Assembly: GCA_021613375.1 (NCBI GenBank)
Contig: CM038717.1
Coordinates: forward strand, 42,490,531 to 42,554,530
From: Megaleporinus macrocephalus
Taxonomy: Eukaryota; Chordata; Actinopteri; Characiformes; Anostomidae
DNA: 64,000 nucleotides
Direction of reading: 5' to 3'
Shown here: positions 49,101 through 62,657 of the stretch, piece by piece
How positions within the stretch are numbered: position 1 is the first letter of the stretch
Layout of the letters: the number at the start of each line of letters is the position of its first letter
Program-made: the position numbers and the translations under genes
The notes under the pieces: model-generated
The model's database searches: none
The model's input: the letters and a program-made list of their open reading frames with translations, nothing else
What the model was told of the DNA's origin: nothing

Positions 49101-52100
49101 ACAGCGGTGGGGGTGATGGTGTTTACAGCGGTGGTGGTGATGGTGTTTACAGCAGTGGGGGTGATGGTGTTTTCAGTGGCGGGGGTGATGGTGTTTACAG
49201 CGGTGGTGGTGATGGTGTTTACAGCGGTGGGGGAGATGGTGTTTACAGCGGTGGGGGTGATGGTGTTTACAGCGGTGGTGGTGATGGTGTTTACAGCGGT
49301 GGGGGTGATGGTGTTTACAGCGGTGGTGGTGATGGTGTTTACAGCAGTGGGGGTGATGGTGTTTTCAGTGGCGGGGGTGATGGTGTTTACAGCAGTGGGG
49401 GTGATGGTGTTTACAGCGGTGGTGGTGATGGTGTTTACAGCAGTGGGGGTGATGGTGTTTTCAGTGGCGGGGGTGATGGTGTTTACAGCAGTGGGGGTCA
49501 TGATGATGATGGTGTTTACAGCGGCGGGGGTGATGGTGTTTACAGCGGTGGGGGTCATGATGATGATGGTGTTTACAGCAGTGGGGGTGATGGTGTTTAC
49601 AGCGGTGGTGGTGATGGTGTTTACAGCAGTGGGGGTGGTGGTGTTTTCAGTGGCGGGGGTGATGGAAACCAGGAGTCTCCATGTCTACAACACAAATGTA
49701 CACAGACTGAATATGGAGGAAAGGCTAAAAGACTCCTACCGATTTGTTCTTGTCGTCTGGAAGATGCACTTCATTCTTTCCTCTGCGGTACAACCAGCCC
49801 AGGATGCCTCCACCTCCTCCCTAGCAGAGGCAGAGACAGAGGCAGTGAATGCACACGGTTCTGAGCAACTACAAGGCATTATGAGAAACTCAGGTTCCTT
49901 TTCTTCTCAGTGGACGAATAAATACCGAGCTGAGATCAGAAATTAAAAATGGAGAAAAAATCAAAAGTCAAAACATTTTACATTTTGGTGCCTTCTGAAC
50001 AGAAACAGTCATTTTTATGCTCTAAAGTTCTCTCCAAACAATAACCACGAGTCACACGGCAAAGATGTGTCAGAAAGCCATAAACGAATAACAATACAGT
50101 TATACCATAATAAATATAAACACTGATTATCTTCTGATGTGATCTGATGTGATGGTGTATTAAAATGCACTAACGTGTGTCTCTGAAAGGGGCGTGAAAA
50201 TGAAAGTCAACAGCACGTCATTTGCCCAGATTAGATTGTGTGACAGATTAGACTGTGTGACAGATTAGACTGTGTGACAGATTAGATTGTGTGACAGATT
50301 AGACTGTGTGACAGATTAGATTGTGTAACAGATTAGACTGTGTGACAGATTAGATTGTGTGACAGATTAGACTGTGTGACAGATTAGATTGTGTGACAGA
50401 TTAGATTGTGTGACAGATTAGATTGTGTGACAGATTAGACTGTGTGACAGATTAGATTGTGTGACAGATTAGATTGTGTGACAGATTAGATTGTGTGACA
50501 GATTAGATTGTGTGACAGATTAGATTGTGTGACAGTAACATTATAGTGTTGATAAGCAGGCGACTGCGGTCTCTAACGGTCTCACTCCATATGAACTGCA
50601 GTCTCAGAACTACAGCAGGTGTGAACGCTGGTGTACCTTTTTTGGCGAATCTTTCTTGTTTTTTTTGGGCGCCTCCTGCGGTGGGACCTCTGGAATTGGG
50701 GGCGGAGGAGGAGAGCTCTGATTGGCTGCAGAGTTGCTGCGTTCCCGTCCTGTTGAATGATTGGATGACTCCGAAGTGGTGCGGGAGCGGCGCCCTGACA
50801 TCTGAGCAAACGAGAACCGAGGACGGCCGTTTAAAGACAAGCTTCATCATCACCATCATCATCTCCATCACCAACACCACTGTAAACAACACTACTACTG
50901 TAAACACTATCACTGTAAACATCACTACCACCACTGTAAACAACACTACTACTGTAAACACTATCACTGTAAACATCACCACCACCATAAACACCCTTAT
51001 CACAACCACTGTAAACACCACCACTGTAAACACCACCACTGTAAACACCACCACTGTAAACATCACCACCACTGTAAACACTACCACCATAAACATCACC
51101 ACCACTGTAAACATCACCACCACCATGAACACCCTTATCACAACCACTGTAAACACTATCACTGTAAACACTACCACTGTAAACATCACCACCACTGTAA
51201 ACATCACCACCACTGTAAACATCACCACCACTGTAAACATCACCACCACCACCACCATAAACATCACTACCAGTGCAAACATCACTACCACTGTAAACAA
51301 CACCATCACCATAAACATCACAACCACCACTGTCAACACAACCACTGTAAAAAACACCACCACTGTAAATACTACCACCGTAAACATCACCACCACCACC
51401 ACCACCATAAACATCACTACCAGTGCAAACATCACTACCACTGTAAACAACACCATCACCATAAACATCACAACCACCACTGTCAACACAACCACTGTAA
51501 ACATCACCACCACTGTAAACAACACTACCACCGTAAACATCACCACCACCACCACCACCATAAACATCACTACCAGTGCAAACATCACTACCACTGTAAA
51601 CAACACCATCACCATAAACATCACAACCACCACTGTCAACACAACCACTGTAAAAAACACCACCACTGTCAACACAACCACTGTAAAAAACACCACCACT
51701 GTAAATACTACCACTGTAAACATCCCCACCACCATCATTGTAAACAACCATCTGAACCATTTCACTCCATTTACATCTTAACAACAGAATTATATAGAAA
51801 CTAGATTTCATTTTAAAATATTCAATAAAACATAGTTATTTATAAAAAACACGTCCTTTGAGAAGACTGTTGTATATGTAAAGAACAAGAAAGCGACAGA
51901 GAGAAAACAGAGACAGAGAACGATAAAAGAGAAAGAGAGAGTTCTTACCATGTGTGTTGAAGACTGAGAGGTGGTTCTGGATCTTCTTCCTGAACTCTGA
52001 ACACAAAAGAATGACATGAATCAGCTGAGCTCGATAACAAACCCAGCAGCTCCCAGCAGAGCAGGACTGAAACAAACGTGTCCTCGTCAACCTACCATGT

Positions 52101-53531
52101 GGACCATGTTGTCATAGAAGTCCATCTGAGGAGGGGGGCCGCGGGATGGGGGAGACGGCTGAGGCAGCTGAGGCGAGGGCGGCGTAGGCGTAGGATTAGC
52201 CCCGTGCATTTGTGGGGGCATTCCATGGAGCATCTGAGGGGGCATCTGAGGGGGCATTTCTGTGGGGGGGTAGAGAGGTATATGTGGAGGCATGTTAGGG
52301 GCCATTAGAGTGGGGCTCTGGGTCGGCATGGGGGTGTAAGGTTCCTGGTGTTCAGGCTGGAACTGTGGGACAAACCCAGGCTGGGTTGGAACAGGGGCTG
52401 CTGGGTAAAACGGAATGCCCTCACCAGGCGGCAGGGCCGGATGCAGCGGGACCGCCCCGTCTTGTAATATGGTAGTTGGAGCTGGAACAGAGACAAACAC
52501 ACACGGACATGGTTACGGAGAGGAAGGCTCCGCTGGGAGGAGGAGCAGGAGATACATGGAGGCTAAAGCTTCACACACCTGGCGGCATGAGCTGCACCCC
52601 CGGCGTGGGCGGGCCTGGCTGCGGCATGAGGGAGGTCATGAGAGGGTTGTGAGGATCAGAGGGGAAAGCTGAATGGTCAGGCAGGCTGGGGTGATCGTCT
52701 GAGCTCGGCGTAGTGCAAGCAGACGGCTGAGGAGTGCTGCGGTCTGTACGCAGCGATATCACACCATCCTGAAAGAGAGAGCGAGCGAGAGAACGAGAGG
52801 GGTTAGAAAATACAGCCTCCTGTTCACCACGAATATTTAAAAAAGTGAAATCTGTAAAATTAAACCAGAGAATAAACTACTGGAATATATTTACAGGATA
52901 CAGAGTGCAGAGTCAAGTGGTGTTTCACTGCCCCCTAGTGTGTGTGTGTTTCACTGCCCCCTAGTGTGTGTGTGTGAGTTTCACTGCCCCCTAGTGCGAA
53001 TGTGTGTGTTTCACTGCTCCCCAGTACACGTGTGTGTGCGTTTCACTGCCCCCTAGTGCGTATGTGTGTGAGTTTCACTGCCCCCTAGTGCGAATGTGTG
53101 TGTTTCACTGCCCCCTAGTGCGAATGTGTGTGTTTCACTGCCCCCTAGTGCACATGTGTGTGATTCACTGCTCCCCAGTACATGTGTGTGTCTTTCACTG
53201 CCCCCTAGTGCGCGTGTGTCTTTCACTGCCCCCTAGTGCGCGTGTGTTTCACTGCCCCCTAGTGTGAATGTGTGTTTGTTTCACTGCTCCCCCGTGCGCG
53301 TGTGTTTCACTGCCCCCTAGTGCGCGTGTGTCTTTCACTGCCCCCTAGTGCGTGTGTGTTTCACTGCCCCCTAGTGCGAATGTGTGTGAGTTTCACTGCC
53401 CCCTAGTGCGCGTGTGTTTCACTGCCCCCTAGTGTATGTTTCACTGCCTCCTAGTGCGTATGTGTGTGTTTTACTGTCCCCTAGTGTGTGTTTCACTGCC
53501 CCCTAGTCTGTGTGTGTGTTTCACTGTCCCC

Positions 53532-53565
<34 letters not shown>

Positions 53566-53644
53566 CAATGTCCCCTTGTGTGTGTGTTTGTGTGTGTATT
53601 ACTGCCCCCTAGTGCGTCGTATGTGTGTGTGTTTCACTGCCCAC

Positions 53645-53676
<32 letters not shown>

Positions 53677-53996
53677 TTCACTGCCCCCTAGTGTGTGTGT
53701 GTGTTTCACTGCCCCCTAGTGCGTCGTATGTGTGTGTTTCACTGCCCACGTGTGTGTGTGTGTGTGTGTGTTTCACTGCCCCCTTGTGTGTGTGTGTGTT
53801 TCACTGCCCCCTTGTGTGTGTGTGTGTGTTTCACTGCCCCCTAGTGCGTGTGTGTGTTTCACTGCCCCCTAGTGCGTGTGTGTGTTTCACTGTCCCCTAG
53901 TGTGTGTGTTTCACTGCCCCCTAGTCTGTGTGTGTGTTTCACTGCCCCCTTGTGTGTGTGTGTGTGTTTCAATGTCCCCTTGTGTGTGTGTGTGTT

Positions 53997-54041
<45 letters not shown>

Positions 54042-57000
54042 CAATGCCCCCAAACGGTTCTAAATCATATCTGTTCTAACTCACACACACCTGAATCTGA
54101 TTACTGAGTTTTCTGAGGAGCAGCAGCCAGTCCGGCTCCTGGAAGAGCTCTTGCTCCGGCTTCTCCTTCAGCTGGGGGTCAAAAAATCTCAACCGCTCAG
54201 ACATCTGTAATCAGACACACAGACAGAGATCAGACACACAGACAGAGATCAGACAGAGAGAACAACGGCAACCAAGACACACACCTGAAGTAAAACAAAA
54301 TAAAGAAAAAATAAAAAGTAAATGAAGTGTGCATGTACCTGTATGAGCTGACTGATGAACACAGGTGAATGGTAGTCAGGTAAGGTCAGCAGTGCGCGGG
54401 AAATGACCTCACAATAATGGAAGGCTTGAGCGCAAAGCCCCGCCTCCGCCAGCCGACACGCGTAGATGAACTTGAACACCTGTAAGTGTGGAAAGATGAG
54501 GACTTCCCATATTTACAGTCTCCTGCAGATACTCAGAATTTAACTGAGCGAGAATATTTATCAGTCTTGATTTTTATCTGCACCAAGATTATTACGGTGT
54601 AACTATACTGTTTGCTTTCTGCCAGATCTTCACCACATCATGTCTGCTTTACACTACATGACCGTCTGAGTGGTCAGGTGTTTGTGACGTTCACACTACA
54701 TGACTGGAGTGCTCTTAGTGGTGCCTCCGAAGTAAACCTACCACAGTGTGTTTAATAGCAGTCTGATTCAGTCGAGCTCTTTCTTTGTTTCAGTTATACC
54801 ACCAGCTCAACCAGCGCTGACTCAGTAGCTCATCGATTAATAGATTTTCAATAATAAAGGACTTTGTTCTTGCCAGTCAGTGTAAGTTCACCCCGCTTGT
54901 GTATCGGGACTATGTGTGTATGCAGACCAACATCAGCCGAAGCTCCTTTTCTTCCACAGTTAACCAAGTATTGGCTCAATAATTCTTATGAACACATCAG
55001 TGTAATATAATACAGCCCGAAGAGTTTGCCATACAGTGCTACATACAAAGCAAAGTTTTATTTACAATTTATAATAACCACAACAAATCATTCTGCTACC
55101 AAGTAATCAGCTTTAAAAAGTAGACAACGTTCACCATACGTAATATCCTGAGAGTATTTTAAGGGCTAGAGATGGAAAGATCAATGTAAACACCATCGGT
55201 ATCGGACGATTTTTAATTGCAATATGTGATCAGTGATCGGCCGATATTTCTCCAATTTAGCCGATCCCGAGAGCCGATCAATGGCTTTAAACAAATGAGC
55301 CTAATTTCTGTATTTACAGCTTGTGTTTCATCCAGGAAGAGGAACCCCCTCCGATAAGGTCCCTGCAATTCCTATCTGAACCACTAGGTGGAAATACATA
55401 CCCTTTACGGCGTTCACCACACACGTTGACAGACAACATGTCGTCCGTCTGGCAGTGTTTTATCGTATGTGACTCAGACTCATCCAGGACGTTTTGTAAA
55501 ATTAGTAAAATCAGCGTGTCTCGTTGGAACCAAGACATTTAACATTAATTTACTAATCTGATACAGCACTGCACACTGAATACAGTGAGTATCAGTAAAC
55601 AGCAGAGCTAACACACACAGCTAACACAAAACTAATAACCCAGAAACCATACAGACCAGATCTGACCAGTACAAACAGAACAGCAGCAGCAATTCAATGT
55701 TCTACATTTAATAATTACAGTTTTAGTTTAAAATAACAGAGTCTGAGTTTAATGACTGCAGCTTTTACTGTATTTATTTAATTATCTTTTTTAGTTTTAA
55801 ATTAAGGGTCTAAACTTAATGGTTGCAGTATTGGTGATATTTGTTTGATTTACTTTGTTTATTTACTGATAATTTTGTTAAAAATATTATACTGTTTCAC
55901 ATGAGCTCGTTAAAAATGGTAATAAACCAGTTTAGATCATGTTTCATGACTTGCTTGCGCTAATAACTACATGTAGCCCTGCTGTGGCGTATAGCCCCGC
56001 CCTCGATCGACATCAGCCTCAAAAACACTGGTCGGTCCATCTCTATTACGTGTCCACTTCTTAACCCTGACTGCGTTAAGACACAGTGAAGAGAGCGTGT
56101 ATGAAACTGACCTGGAAGTTGGGCAGTGAGAGAGGCTGAGAGCCCAGAGACTGAGCGTACTCATACGCCTCTGTTCTCTGGATCGCTTCTGCAGTGCAGA
56201 ACCTCCAGAAAGGCAAACTGAGGGAGAGACAGAGAGGCAGCGAGAGTGTGTGTCAAATAAGCATTGAAATTAAATATTTTTAACATTTGCAACGACACAT
56301 TAAAATAACTGCTGTTCTGTTTCTCTATCCAGTGCTGTTAGCAAACGCTGGATCCTAAACTCCTGTGTGTCCACCTTGTTCTCACTAGACTTCATATAGA
56401 GCTTCGTTATGGCTACAAACCACAAACCACATATACTATAACATAGAACTATAAGACGTAGTTGATAGAAAGTCGACAGAATTAAGTTCCATCCATGTTT
56501 TGAGAGACAACACGAACAGCCAATGAGAATGAGAATAGCGCCACCCCAAACCAATCAGGTGGCTGAACTATAGTTCCAGCCATTTCATGTTTGGTTGAAG
56601 CTCACAGTGCAGAGTGTAGACGTAGCGGCAGCTTAACCCGCGTACTAGTAATCTGGTTACTGCAGGCGTCACAGTCGAGCAGAGAGAATAAAATAAGAGA
56701 AAATAAGAGAAAACGTTAAACTACTACTGAAAGAAACATGATACACGTGTTAATAATCTATAAATAATCTATAAGATCAGATAAACAGGTAAACAGGTGC
56801 TGTCCTGCTGCTGTGTTGATGAAGCTCTACGGGATGTTTGATCTTCAAGGTCTCGTGTATATCAGTTGTACTGTTGTGATCATCTCCACTGTGCAGAGCT
56901 GACAGAGCACCACACTGTTGTGTTTCTGTGTGAAACACTCCCACAACGTTAGATGAACGTGAGTGATTGTTTGTAGCTGCAGCTCACGCTCCGGAAAAAT

Positions 57001-58467
57001 CCATGCTTTCAGTAGACGCGGCCACCTTAGCGACACATCAGCACACGTTATGCCAATCGACATAACTTTGTAATGGATAAAGATAAATATATATATTGTA
57101 GGACTTTGAGTGAGACGCTGAGACAAAGTCGACTTTATAACCAAAAATCCCAAGTAGGAAACTTAATTTTCAACCAGAAACAGAATCACTAAACCAACAA
57201 CTCCCCATTAGAGCAGACAGAGAGTTGACTCACCGCCCGAACTTAAAGTGAATACTGTTCATGATTATTCAATAATCTCCCCAATATATATATAATTGTG
57301 TGTGTGTGAGTATTTATTTGAAATAGAGTTGTTTTTGATATCTTCTCACTTAAAGTAATAAGTAATATATATCGTTATCGACTGATATGGAAAAATTATC
57401 GTGATAAGCTCTTTTCCTCATATCGCCCAGCCCTATGTGCAGCTTATATTAACTCTGTGCGGATCATTTGTGTAAACGCTGAGCGTATCGGTGTAGCTGT
57501 ACTGTACCTGTGGTTGGAGCCGATGAGGACCATCTTGGTGCTCTTTTTGGTAAAGACGCCCAAACCCACCTGAGCCATCAGGTAACAGAAATGAGCCGCA
57601 TCAACCAGACCTTTGGAGGCTGTAACACACAAACACAGTCGAATACCTGAAACGTCTACTTGCTGTATACTGAACTGTTCAAAGGTTCTGAGTTTAGAAT
57701 CAATAGTATAAAACCTATATGGCTGCAGAGCACCGTGTGAAATTAAGCTAATGTCCAGAACTGAACTGAAGCTGTATGAGCGTAAATATTTTGAGGGAAA
57801 ATTAAGATAAAATTAACTGTAAAAAGAAAATTACACTATATGATCATTTGATTATTTTTCACCTAAAACAGTGAACAGGGTGTTTCATTGTTTTACTGAT
57901 CCCTAGTGTGCGTGTATGTGTGTATTTCACTGCCTCCTAGAGTGTGTGTTCACTAGTGTGTGTGTTTCACTGCACAGATGGGTTTAATGTGAAGGTTCCT
58001 CTCTGTGTGTAAACAATTCTAAATATTAAATTCTAAACATTAAAAGTGATACTGGGACAGCAGGAGAGGTTTGGAAAAGGTTGAATGAAAACACTAATAT
58101 ACTCAGTTGCTACTGCTGCTGTTGTATTCATGTGTGTTTGTGATTTATTCTAATATTAAGTGCTTTTTCCTGGCACACATGCACAGCTTTTTAAATGTAA
58201 TGTGCCTGAAACTCTTGAACTGTACTATATACTGGTACTATATACTGGTATCCATAATGTTAGATTTACTATGAAATGTAAAAAAAATCCTGTGTGTGTG
58301 TGTGTGTGTACCCAGTGTGTCTCCCATTGTCGAGATGGTACGTGTGTCCAGGTCCAGAGTGTGTGTGAGGTTGGACAGCACCATGGCCAGATGGGGGCGC
58401 CAGTCTCCCCACTTCTCATCCCCGCAACACTGATAAAAAGAGAGCGAGGGGAACATTACACACACAC

Positions 58468-58511
<44 letters not shown>

Positions 58512-61005
58512 AGAGTCACTCAATAAACAAGGTACTCTCACAGACTGGTCTCATGGAGGGTCCGGCAAATAGACAACTAAAGACTGTCTTACCGTAGCAG
58601 CAGCTGGCATCCTTCCTGACATGAGCTGGTAGACAGTCTGCAGGGGGTCATTGATGGGTAGACTGTTCGCAAACCTGATGAAAACAAATGTATAAACTTT
58701 ACAACAGGTCAGGCTTTCAGATTAGAATCAGGGATTATAAAAATCAGGGATTATAAAAAATCTGGGATTATAAAAATCAGGGTTTATAAGAAACAGGAAT
58801 TTTAAGAATCAGGGATAACAAGAGTCGGGGATGATAAGAATCAGGGATTATAAGAATCAGGGATTATAAGAGTCAGGGATAATAAGATTCTGAGATTATA
58901 AGAGTCAGGGATTCTAAAAATCAGGGATTATAAAAATCAGATTATAAGAGTCAGGGATTATAAGAGTCAGGGATTATAAGAGTCAGGGATTATAAGAGTC
59001 AGGGATTATAAAAATCAGGGATTATAAGAGTCAGGGATTGCAAGAGTCAGGGATTATAAGAGTCAGGGATTATATCAATCAGGGATTGCAAGAGTCAGGG
59101 ATTATAAGAGTCAGGGATTATAAGAGTAAAGGATTATAAGAGTCAGGGATTATAAAAATCAGGGATTATATCAATCAGGGATTGTAAGAGTCAGATATTA
59201 TAAAAATCGGGGATTATAAAGGTCAGGTATTATAAAAACCAGGGATTATAAGAGTCAGGGATTATAAGAGTCAGGGATTATAAGAGTCAGGGATTATAAA
59301 AGTCAGGGATTATATCAATCAGGGATTGCAAGCGTCAGGGATTATAAGAGTCAGGGATTATAAGAGTCAGGGATTATAAAAATCAGGGATTATATCAATC
59401 AGGGATTGTAAGAGTCAGGTATTATAAAAACCAGGGATTATAAGAATCAGGGATTATAAAAATCAGGGATTATGATCTTCTAGGAACTCTGGATAAGTGT
59501 TGCACTGATACTGTATGTAGTCTGTATTTATTCTCTTCTCGGTAGGTGTTCCAGTCTTGCTAGGTGTTGTTCTGTGCCTAATCCTATATTTTTTTTTCTT
59601 TTTTCTAGGTATCAGCACTGATGTGTGTTTATGGCAGTGTTTGAGTATAAGAGTAGACTGGATTTAAACCTGTTTGTACTAGATAGAGATTCATACTCTA
59701 ACTGAACACACAGCACTTCTGTAAGTCACTCTGGATAAGAGCGTCTGCTAAATGCTGTAAATGTAAGTACGTTTCACTCCCATGTAAACTTAAATTTTTT
59801 ACAGCTGCTGGTTTTTGTAGTTTGTCTCTAAAATAATATTTTGCTGCCGTAGCAATAAAACAGTTGCCGATTCTGTGTGTGCTCTGCTACGTCTACTCGG
59901 AGGGATTTACGAGGGACTTGACTTTTCTTGTCTTGTTCAACAGCAACGTCCACTGCAAAACCAACTGAAACCAAATGAACCTGCTGAGAATAAACTGTTA
60001 TCTGTTTCAGATAGCGTGTCTACGGCTGAGATAATTTATCTCACGCTTGTCAAACACGCCATCACAGTGTTATTCAGAAAACTAAAACATAAAACTGAAA
60101 CTAAATTAAAACTATTAATGCTGCCTTCAAAGTAACTAAAACTGAAATGAAACAAAACAAAAACAATAATAAAGTAATAAACACTAAAATAATCCTGGTG
60201 CCAACCTGGCTTGTAGGCTCGGCAGAAAGATTAGCTGCTGACTTACAGCTGCAGACTTCACATGGCAGGCGGTCTTGTTTGTACTTGCTGATATAAAAAG
60301 CTAAACTGATTATTGTTGGACCTGATGTTGGATGTACTGTATGTGGCCCTCAGGAGCGCCGACACCGCAGCTGATATTAAACACTTATATTAAAAGTTCA
60401 GGACTTTTCTGAGAATATTTAAGATAGTAGTAGTTCTTCACTGTGTTCAGCAACAGCCACACCGAATACTCTGCACTCGCTTTTTCATTCTGTCGTCAGA
60501 GCTATGAAGAAAAGTAAGCTGTGTGTGTTACCTGGTCATCACCCTCGCGTGCGTTCTGTTGTCCATCTTACTGGCCAGAAGCAGAGCGTGGCCCCAGAGT
60601 CCGTTCTTCATAGCAGACTCCAGAGCATCCTAAACACACACACACACACAGGTCACACGTTTAACATGCTTTGTGGAAACGAGTTAACAGTTCGTCCATA
60701 GAGGCTGTACTGAGTCAGGATATCAGTTTAATATAAAATAAAGGAGGCGCGAGATGTTCTCCTGCCTTCTTCCGTCCAAACAGCAGCAGCTCTCTGAAGC
60801 GCTCCGTTTCCTTCCCAGCATTCTCAGGTGTGCCCATGAAGGTGTCGGACAGCAGAGACAGCGTGCCTGACTCCTCCTCCTCCGGTCGCTCCAGTGCCTC
60901 GTTGTTGAAATCGATCAGATTCGCCTCGTTGGGTGATTTTCCTGGAAGCCACACGGAGCGATGCTCCTTCAGCAGCAGATCAGCCAGATCTGTACCCACC
61001 ACAGT

Positions 61006-61049
<44 letters not shown>

Positions 61050-61143
61050 CAGAGACAGACAGAGTGAGATAGACAGAGAGAGAAAGAAAAAGAGAGGCAG
61101 AGAGAGAGAGAGTGACAGATAGAGAGACAGACACAGAGAGGAC

Positions 61144-61174
<31 letters not shown>

Positions 61175-61695
61175 GACAGATACAGAGACAGAGAAAGACA
61201 GACAGAGAGACAAAAAGAAAGTGAGAGAGACAGAGAGAGAGAGACATATACAGAGAGAGAGACAGAGAGAGAGAGAGACAGACATATACAGAGAGAGAGA
61301 CAGAGAGAGACAGAGAGAGAGAGAGACAGATACAGAGAGAGACAGAGAGATACAGTAAGACACAGAGAGAGACAGAGAGACAGAGTGAGATAGACAAAGA
61401 GAAAAAGAAAAAGAGAGGCAGAGAGAGAGAGTGACAGATAGAGAGACAGACACAGAGAGGACACAGAGACAGACAGACGGACAGATACAGAGACAGAGAA
61501 AGACAGACAGAGAGACAAAAAGAAGGTGAGAGAGAGACAGAGAGACACAGAGAAAGACACAGAGACACAGAGAGAGACACAGAGAAACAGAGAGAGAGAG
61601 ACAGAGAGAGACAGAGAGAGACACAGAGACACAGAGAGAGAGACAGAGTCAGAGACAGACAGAGAGAGACAGAGAGAGAGAGAGACACATAGAGA

Positions 61696-61751
<56 letters not shown>

Positions 61752-62603
61752 CAGATAGAGAGACAGACACAGAGAGGACACAGACAGACGGACGGACAGA
61801 CAGACGGACAGATACAGAGACAGAGAAAGACAGACAGAGAGACAAAAAAAAGTGAGAGAGACAGAGAGAGAGACAGAGAGAGACAGAGAGAGAGAGACAG
61901 ATACAGAGAGAGAGAGACAGATACAGAGAGAGACAGAGAGATACAGTAAGACACAGAGAGAGAGACAGAGAGACAGAGTGAGATAGACAAAGAGAGAAAG
62001 AAAAAGAGAGGCAGAGAGAGTGACAGATAGAGAGACAGACACAGAGAGGACACAGAGACAGACAGACGGACAGATACACAGACAGAGAAAGACAGACAGA
62101 GAGACAAAAAGAAAGTGAGAGAGAGAGAGACAGAGAGACACAGAGAAAGACACAGAGAGAGACACAGAGAGAGAGACAGAGAGAGAGAGACAGAGAGAGA
62201 GAGACAGACAGAGACAGACAGAGAGAGAGACAGAAAGAGGCGCACCAATAAATTGATTTCCAATATTAGATATCTAATGAATAAACAACTAGTATTTCAT
62301 AAATGCTGTCAGAACCCATTCATCAATAATTTATAATCATAAATCACATTTAAAAACAACATAAACAACAACAGAGAAACACCGCTCCTGATTAAAACAC
62401 ATTTATAGATGATAATAAACAGCGTCTCCAGTTCTGTTATAAACACGTTATAAACACACACCCCGTTCTGTCTGCACAGCAGCACGATGAACTCCCAGAT
62501 CAGGACGGCCGAGTCTTTGTCGATGAGGTCATCATTCCGCGCACATTCCTGAGCTTTGTTCTGGGCAAACTTTATAACGTCCACCTTGTGGGTCTCCTCC
62601 CTG

Positions 62604-62657
<54 letters not shown>

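Noticed and set aside
53004..54079. Cys/Val-rich 60-90 codon ORFs
   Set aside because: Frames through the TTTCACTGCCCCCTAGTG/(TG)n array; no splice or family support.
60715..62263. Several 200-450-codon Ser/Leu/Val-rich minus-strand ORFs
   Set aside because: Translation of (CT)n/(CTGT)n. Only the 3' part (61005-60766) is real, as a sec16a exon.
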